This document shows, in pieces, positions 59,286 to 64,000 of a stretch of DNA of 64,000 nt; position 1 is the stretch's first letter, and each line of letters starts with the position of its first letter. This DNA is from Kibdelosporangium sp. MJ126-NF4. Lineage in GTDB: Bacteria; Actinomycetota; Actinomycetes; Mycobacteriales; Pseudonocardiaceae. The stretch is taken from NCBI RefSeq assembly GCF_000826545.1, contig NZ_CDME01000016.1:496001-560000 (forward strand), written 5' to 3'. A program made the translations under genes and the position numbers. The notes under the pieces are model-generated. The model saw only the letters and a program-made list of their open reading frames with translations. It ran no database searches and was not told the DNA's origin.

Positions 59286-60434
59286 CAGGCGCCGGAACGC
59301 GTCCCGCAGCTCCGCCACCAGGAGATCCGGTTGTTCGAGGCCGGGGAAATGGCCGCCGCGGTCCAGTTCGTGCCACGAACGCAGGTCGACGTAGCGGCGC
59401 TCAGCCCACCGGCGGGCCGTGGGCCATGGTTCGGCGGGGAACAGCGAGCACGCGGTCGGGACGGTCACGGTCTGCGCGTTCTCCTGCTCCGCACTGCGCG
59501 GCACCCAGCGCAACGACTCCCAGTACCAGCGGGAGCTGGACGCGCCCGTCCCGGTCAGCCAGTACAGGCTGATGCCGTCGGCCTGCTGGCGAGGGCTCAC
59601 CCCGCCACCGGACCCCGGCCGGGTGTCGGAGTAGGCGGCGAACTTCTCGCCCAGCCACGCGGCCAGCCCGGACGGCGAGTCGAGCAGCGCGTACCCGAGG
59701 GTCTGTGGTCGCGTACCCATCTGGAGACCGAAGCCGTAGCCGTCGGCCATGTGCAGGTCGCGGCGCTCGATCATCCGCAGCTCGCCGGGAGACGCGGTGG
59801 CCCTGTCGTCCGGCAACGGCGAGGCGACGGGCATGGTCAGGTGCAATCCGGTCACCCGTGACGGGTGCAGCCTGGCCAGTTCGGTGCTGACGATCGCGCC
59901 CCAGTCGCCGCCGTGCGCGCCGAACCGCTCATAGCCGAGCCTGCTCATCAACGTCGCCCACGCCCGCGCCGTCCGGCCGGGATGCCAGCCGGTCGTGGTG
60001 GGTCGGTCGCTGAACCCGAATCCGGGCAGTGCGGGCACGACGAGGTGGAACGCGTCGCGCGGGTCGCCGCCGTACGCGGCGGGATCGCTCAGTGGACCGA
60101 GTACCTGCTCGAACTCCAGTACCGATCCCGGCCAGCCGTGCGTCAGCAGCAGCGGTGTCGCCGACTGTTCCGGCGAACGGACATGCCAGAACACGATCCC
60201 CAGGTCGTCGATGACAGTGCGGTACTGCGGAATGGCGTTCCACTGGCGTTCACGTTCCCGCCAGTCGTGTGTCCGCAGCTGTTCGAGCAACGCACGCAGT
60301 TGTCCCCATTTCAGGCCCTGCGAGTCGTCTGGCACCGTTTCCGGCTCGGGGAGGCGGACGCGGTTGAGACGCGCGTGCAGGTCGGCGAGCGCTGAGTCGG
60401 GAATGGCGATGGTGAACGGCACGATGTCGGGCAC
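59280..60434 (-). CDS. Epoxide hydrolase (EHN-type alpha/beta hydrolase)
   Basis: A 384-residue alpha/beta hydrolase with an N-terminal EHN lid domain (FTIAIPDSALADLHARL...WRERERQWNAIPQYR). Oxyanion HGWPGS, nucleophile Asp in AHGGDWGAIVS, and His in ELDRGGHFPGLEQP form the site. It hydrolyses epoxides to diols; physiological substrate unknown. Confidence 0.9.
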   Translation of the reverse strand: MPDIVPFTIAIPDSALADLHARLNRVRLPEPETVPDDSQGLKWGQLRALLEQLRTHDWRERERQWNAIPQYRTVIDDLGIVFWHVRSPEQSATPLLLTHGWPGSVLEFEQVLGPLSDPAAYGGDPRDAFHLVVPALPGFGFSDRPTTTGWHPGRTARAWATLMSRLGYERFGAHGGDWGAIVSTELARLHPSRVTGLHLTMPVASPLPDDRATASPGELRMIERRDLHMADGYGFGLQMGTRPQTLGYALLDSPSGLAAWLGEKFAAYSDTRPGSGGGVSPRQQADGISLYWLTGTGASSSRWYWESLRWVPRSAEQENAQTVTVPTACSLFPAEPWPTARRWAERRYVDLRSWHELDRGGHFPGLEQPDLLVAELRDAFRRLR

Positions 60435-60494
60435 AGGACGGAGGCTAGGTTCGTGTCCGGTGTGGCGAGAATGCGCCAGATTGCTGCCAACCGG

Positions 60495-61373
60495 TCAGGA
60501 ATTGCGGTAGGCCGACGGCCGTACGCCGATGTGCCGCAGGAACGTCGTCGACAGGGAGCCTGCGCTGCCGAACCCGCACCGCGCCGCGATCCGGTCGAGT
60601 GACAGGTCGCTGTCGTCGAGCAGGCGGCGGGCCTCCTCGATGCGCAGGCCGGTGAAGTAGCGGTGCGGGGTCTGTCCGGTCGTGGCTTTGAAGACCCGGA
60701 TGAAGTGGAACACGCTCAGGCCCACCTCGGCGGCGATGTCCGCCAGCGTCACCTGGTCGGCCAGGCGCTCCCGCATCACTGTGATGGCCTTGTGCGCGCG
60801 GGACTTGTCACTGTCCGGCTCCGGGCCGACCGCCTGGCGTGTCAGCAGGTGGGTGGCGAGGAACGCGGCGGCCGTCTCCGCGTACAGGTCGCCCACCGCG
60901 TGCGCCGTGTCCAGTGACCGCAGTGTGTGCTCGACCACCCGGTCGCCCGCCGCGACCGCCGCGGCCATCTGCTCGTAGTCGACCGGCCGCCCGTCCAGGC
61001 GCTCGGCCACCCGCTCCAGTGTCGTGTGGGGAATGTGGACCTGCAGCGTCCGGAAGGGATGCGCCGACCGGTAGCCACGCTGGGCGCTCTGGCCGGGAAC
61101 CGTCATGTCGAGCGTCCCCGGCAGCCAGCGCCTGCTTTCCCAGCGCCCGGTGGTCCGTGTCCGCATCTCGGCATGGCCCGCGACGGTCAGCACGAGGTGC
61201 AGGTCGGACGTCGCGGGCAGCGCCATCTCCTCGACCTGCGAGACGTGCTCGAACCGCTGGACGAGCAGCGACCGCCACCCGAGGTCCTGCCAGCTGCAGA
61301 ACCTCCGGTTCACGTACCGGTCCGTGTCGACGACCGCGTACGGTTCGAGGTCGAAATCAGACGACTGGAACAC
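60495..61373 (-). CDS. AraC-family transcriptional regulator
   Basis: A 292-residue regulator. The N-terminal cupin-like half is followed by two C-terminal HTHs: VTLADIAAEVGLSVFHFIRVFKATTGQTPHRYF and LDRIAARCGFGSAGSLSTTFLRHIGVRPSAYR. The start is GTG 61373. It lies 60 bp upstream of the epoxide hydrolase on the same strand, so it may regulate it. Confidence 0.88.
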   Translation of the reverse strand: MFQSSDFDLEPYAVVDTDRYVNRRFCSWQDLGWRSLLVQRFEHVSQVEEMALPATSDLHLVLTVAGHAEMRTRTTGRWESRRWLPGTLDMTVPGQSAQRGYRSAHPFRTLQVHIPHTTLERVAERLDGRPVDYEQMAAAVAAGDRVVEHTLRSLDTAHAVGDLYAETAAAFLATHLLTRQAVGPEPDSDKSRAHKAITVMRERLADQVTLADIAAEVGLSVFHFIRVFKATTGQTPHRYFTGLRIEEARRLLDDSDLSLDRIAARCGFGSAGSLSTTFLRHIGVRPSAYRNS

Positions 61374-61391
61374 CGCACCGAGGATACCCGC

Positions 61392-64000
61392 TCACGGCCG
61401 GAACGGTGCCGTCAAGGACTCCACAGTGGACAACCTGCCGTTCTTCATCACCATCCGGACGTCCGCCAGCCTGGTGATGTCACGGGAGGCGTCCCCCTCG
61501 GTGAACACCAGGTCGGCGAGCTTGCCCGCCTCGACACTGCCGAGATCCCGCTCGACGCCCAGCTCGCGCGCGGGCAGCAAGGTGGCGCTGTGCAGCGCCT
61601 CGAACGGCGAGATGCCGTACTTGGCCATCGCGCGGAGGTTCAGGTGCAGGCTCACCGCGGTGCTGTCCAGCGGGGCGTCGGTGCCCGCCACGACCGTGCC
61701 TCCGGCGTCCAGCAGCCGTTTGATGGTCCCCACATCACGACGGGCCTGCTCTGGCGTCCCGTCGAGGAAGCCACATGGGCCTTTGCCCTGTGCGCACAGG
61801 AGTTTGGCCAGCAACGCCTGCTGCTCGGCGGTGGTGTACAGGGCCCGCACTCGCGGATCGCCGAGAATGCCCGGGTCGTCGGCCAGCAGTGAGCTCGCGC
61901 TGAACATCGTTGTGCTGAAGGGCATCCGGCCGCGTGCCGCCAGCTGGATCACGTCGTCGTAGACGCCGCCCGCCGACGACTCACGGGAGAAACCGAAGCC
62001 CCATTTCGTCGGCCCCGACAGGTGTTCCTTCATGTCCACGCCGTTGGCGACCGCGGGGTGCAGGTAGTGCGAGGTGGTGGGGATGCCCAGCCGGTGTGCC
62101 CGCCCGGCGGTCTGTGCCTGCCAGTCGACGCGGAACCGCTCGTAGGTCTTGACGAGGTCGTAGCCGAGACCGCGCACGCGGGACCATTCCAGTTCCAGCT
62201 GCCGTTCGTCGCGCACCGGCCGCGCGAACTCCCAGCCGACGCGGGAGCCTTCGAGCATCTCGCCGGTCATGAAGAACCTGGGGCCGACCCGTGTCCCGGC
62301 GCTGAGGGACTCGCGGTCCTCGACCGCCCGGTACGCGGGATCGCCGGTGGACCGCGTGGTGGTGATCCCGTAGGACAACAGCAGCCTGCCCTGGCGGTCG
62401 CCGGTGAACTTCGCGCGCATCTCCTGGTGCATGTGCATGTCCACCAGGCCGGGCGTGACCGTGAGCGCGGACGCGTCCACGAACTGCCAGCCGCGCCGAT
62501 CCCGGTCCGCGCGGTGCGGTTCCACGCGCCTGATCCGGTTGCCGACGACGATGATGTCCACGTCGGTCCTCGGCTCGGCGTGCCGCCCGTCCCACAGCCT
62601 GCCCGCGTGGACAACCAGCCGGGTGTCCGGCTTGTCCTGGACGAACGTCAGTCCGGTCGGGACGTCACCCGTCGGCTTTCCCTCCACTGTGGTGGTTCGA
62701 AGCAGACCGTTGTGCAGGTAGAGCAAGGTCTTGGCGTCGCCGCTCCAGCTCGGTGAGTCGCTGGCCTCGTGCGTGACCTGGCGAGCCGGACCGGTCGGGG
62801 TGCCTGTCGAGTCGACAGGCAGCACGTGGATCGTGCTGTTCATGGAGAACGCGAGCAGCCTGCCGTCCGGCGACCACACCGGGCCGTCACTGCCCCGAGT
62901 GGACACCGACCCGAACGGCGCCGGGTCGACGATCCTGGTCGCACCCGAAGCCGTGTCGGCCAGCATGATCCGGTTGCGGTCGGCGTCGGACACGGTGAGC
63001 GCGAGGAGTTTCCCGTCCGGTGACCAGCTCGGCTTGCCCGGCGCGTTCAACGGCCCGATCACCCGCGCGACCGTCCCGTCCGACAGATCCACCGTGGACG
63101 TTTGGCCGGTGTGGTCCTGGAAGGCCAGTTTCCGGCCGTCCGGCGAGAAGACCGGTGCCGTCTCGGCTCCGGGCAACGAGGTCACCCGGCGCTCCCGCCC
63201 GGCGGCGAGATCAAGCACGTACAGGTCTTCGGTGCCTGCCTTGTCCGAGGCGTAGGCGACGTGTTTGCCGTCGGCCGACCAGGCGGGATCAGCCTCGAAG
63301 AACGCGTCCGAGGTGAGCCGCCGCGCGGAGTCGCCGACTGGCAGCAGCCACACGTCGTTGAGGGCCTTGAACACCACGGACCGGCCGTCCGGCGACAGCG
63401 ACGGCCCGTCGATTCCGCGCACGGGCTGCGGGCGCTGGGTGTCGAAGTCGTAGTGCTTGCGCGGGTACTGGTCGCGTTTCAGGCTGAAGGTCGCCGAGAA
63501 CGGCACGGTCCGCGACGCGCCGGTGACCACGTCGGTCGCCGCTATCCGCCCGTTCGCGCTGTAGAGCAGTTCGTTCGTGGACAACCAGCGCGCCGGGAAC
63601 GGGAACACATCGCGGTGCGGCCCAACCTGGCGGACGGCCCCGGACTCGGCGATCTGCAGCGAACCGTTGCGCCCGAACGCGAGCCGCCGCCCGTCCGGCG
63701 ACCAGGACGGCGCCGACACGAAACCGCGCTCGGCGGGAACAACTGTCCGCACAGCCGAGGTGGCCAGGTCGACGCTCTCGATCGTGGTCCCTTGGACGTA
63801 GGCGATGCTCTGCCCGTCCGGCGACCAGGTCGGCTGCGTCTCCTGTGTGGCCGCGGTGGTGATCCGCCGCACCTCACGGGTGCGCACGTCGACCGTCCAG
63901 ATGTCCGCGCCGCCAGCCCGGTCCGAGGTGAACGCGATCCGCGTGCCGTCCGGGGACCACGCGGGGTACAGGTCGTCGTACTCGCCGTCGGTGAGTTGCC
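61392..64000 (-). CDS. TolB-propeller/amidohydrolase fusion (5' end outside the window)
   Basis: At least 869 residues are visible; the start lies beyond 64000. The N-terminal part is a row of PD40/WD40-like repeats with SPDG signatures. The C-terminal ~430 residues are an amidohydrolase: VTPGLVDMHMHQE (first HxH), TTSHYLHPAVANGVD and AGTDAPLDS (late Asp). These fusions are usually exported imidazolonepropionase-like proteins. Signal peptide not visible. Confidence 0.85.
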   Translation of the reverse strand, partial: QLTDGEYDDLYPAWSPDGTRIAFTSDRAGGADIWTVDVRTREVRRITTAATQETQPTWSPDGQSIAYVQGTTIESVDLATSAVRTVVPAERGFVSAPSWSPDGRRLAFGRNGSLQIAESGAVRQVGPHRDVFPFPARWLSTNELLYSANGRIAATDVVTGASRTVPFSATFSLKRDQYPRKHYDFDTQRPQPVRGIDGPSLSPDGRSVVFKALNDVWLLPVGDSARRLTSDAFFEADPAWSADGKHVAYASDKAGTEDLYVLDLAAGRERRVTSLPGAETAPVFSPDGRKLAFQDHTGQTSTVDLSDGTVARVIGPLNAPGKPSWSPDGKLLALTVSDADRNRIMLADTASGATRIVDPAPFGSVSTRGSDGPVWSPDGRLLAFSMNSTIHVLPVDSTGTPTGPARQVTHEASDSPSWSGDAKTLLYLHNGLLRTTTVEGKPTGDVPTGLTFVQDKPDTRLVVHAGRLWDGRHAEPRTDVDIIVVGNRIRRVEPHRADRDRRGWQFVDASALTVTPGLVDMHMHQEMRAKFTGDRQGRLLLSYGITTTRSTGDPAYRAVEDRESLSAGTRVGPRFFMTGEMLEGSRVGWEFARPVRDERQLELEWSRVRGLGYDLVKTYERFRVDWQAQTAGRAHRLGIPTTSHYLHPAVANGVDMKEHLSGPTKWGFGFSRESSAGGVYDDVIQLAARGRMPFSTTMFSASSLLADDPGILGDPRVRALYTTAEQQALLAKLLCAQGKGPCGFLDGTPEQARRDVGTIKRLLDAGGTVVAGTDAPLDSTAVSLHLNLRAMAKYGISPFEALHSATLLPARELGVERDLGSVEAGKLADLVFTEGDASRDITRLADVRMVMKNGRLSTVESLTAPFRP

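Noticed and set aside
1..64000. CRISPR array, tRNA, rRNA or integrase attachment site
   Set aside because: No short regularly spaced repeats, tRNA-like cloverleaf or integrase gene was seen; the only repeats are the 120-bp units and the arms near 21.5-25 kb.

Overview
The window is chromosomal DNA of a high-GC, GTG-using actinomycete. The closest fit by content is a secondary-metabolite-rich member of the Pseudonocardiales (Amycolatopsis, Kibdelosporangium, Saccharothrix or Lentzea type). Supporting features are a SARP/AfsR-type regulator, an exosortase with an anchored substrate, a mycothiol-type DinB protein, a DUF222-HNH gene, a GH2 of exo-glucosaminidase type, many secreted hydrolases and a modular NRPS/PKS cluster. 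The genus cannot be fixed from sequence alone. No rRNA, tRNA or CRISPR array was seen.

1-20.7 kb is a mixed chromosomal region. It holds a truncated LysR regulator and a secreted metzincin-lectin protein. Next is an envelope locus: a family-2 glycosyltransferase overlapping an exosortase, a divergent secreted protein ending in a membrane-anchor tail, a 64-residue protein that is almost only a LAxTG-type sorting signal, and a UDP-GlcNAc 2-epimerase. After these come an SRPBCC protein behind a promoter with an overlapping palindrome, a secreted glycosidase-like protein, a TIGR01777 protein behind two TetR-like operators, a PA14/propeller/CBM/DUF1080 protein, a DUF2207 protein, TetR, a lipoprotein, a DICT-domain protein, a P450 and a secreted M1 peptidase.

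20.6-25.0 kb is an accessory island. A DUF222-HNH endonuclease gene lies between two 172-bp inverted repeats, which align without gaps once a 1512-bp IS4-family element is removed from the left arm. That insertion has perfect 20-bp ends and a 10-bp target duplication. Outside the left arm are two further ~120-bp tandem copies of the arm sequence. A/G-rich (left) and T/C-rich (right) tracts border the whole structure. The adjacent SDR gene and the end of the M1 gene have strikingly skewed codon use.

25.0-44.1 kb is a hybrid NRPS/PKS gene cluster. Twelve genes run on the minus strand from one promoter at ~41.06 kb; ten of the eleven junctions overlap or are separated by 1 bp. In transcription order: A-T didomain, ACP, class III aminotransferase, hotdog thioesterase, FabZ-like protein, FabF-like KS, degenerate KS partner, AMP ligase, stand-alone A domain, C-PCP, KS-AT-ACP-TE, and an acyl-CoA dehydrogenase fused to a carrier protein. 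A divergent AT-less KS and a convergent MFS exporter complete it. The inferred logic is an acyl chain made by discrete KS/ACP enzymes, possibly aminated, joined to an amino acid by the C-PCP protein, extended once and released by the thioesterase. Several proteins lack a canonical catalytic residue.

44.4-64 kb holds a lone Sll1717-type P-loop ATPase, a PLP decarboxylase, a GH2 exo-glucosaminidase-like enzyme, a 1111-residue SARP-ATPase regulator, a methyltransferase, a DinB/maleylpyruvate-isomerase-like protein, a membrane-anchored protein of unknown function, a CGNR regulator head-to-head with a DHA2 exporter, an S41 peptidase, an epoxide hydrolase, an AraC regulator and the 3' part of a TolB-propeller/amidohydrolase gene.
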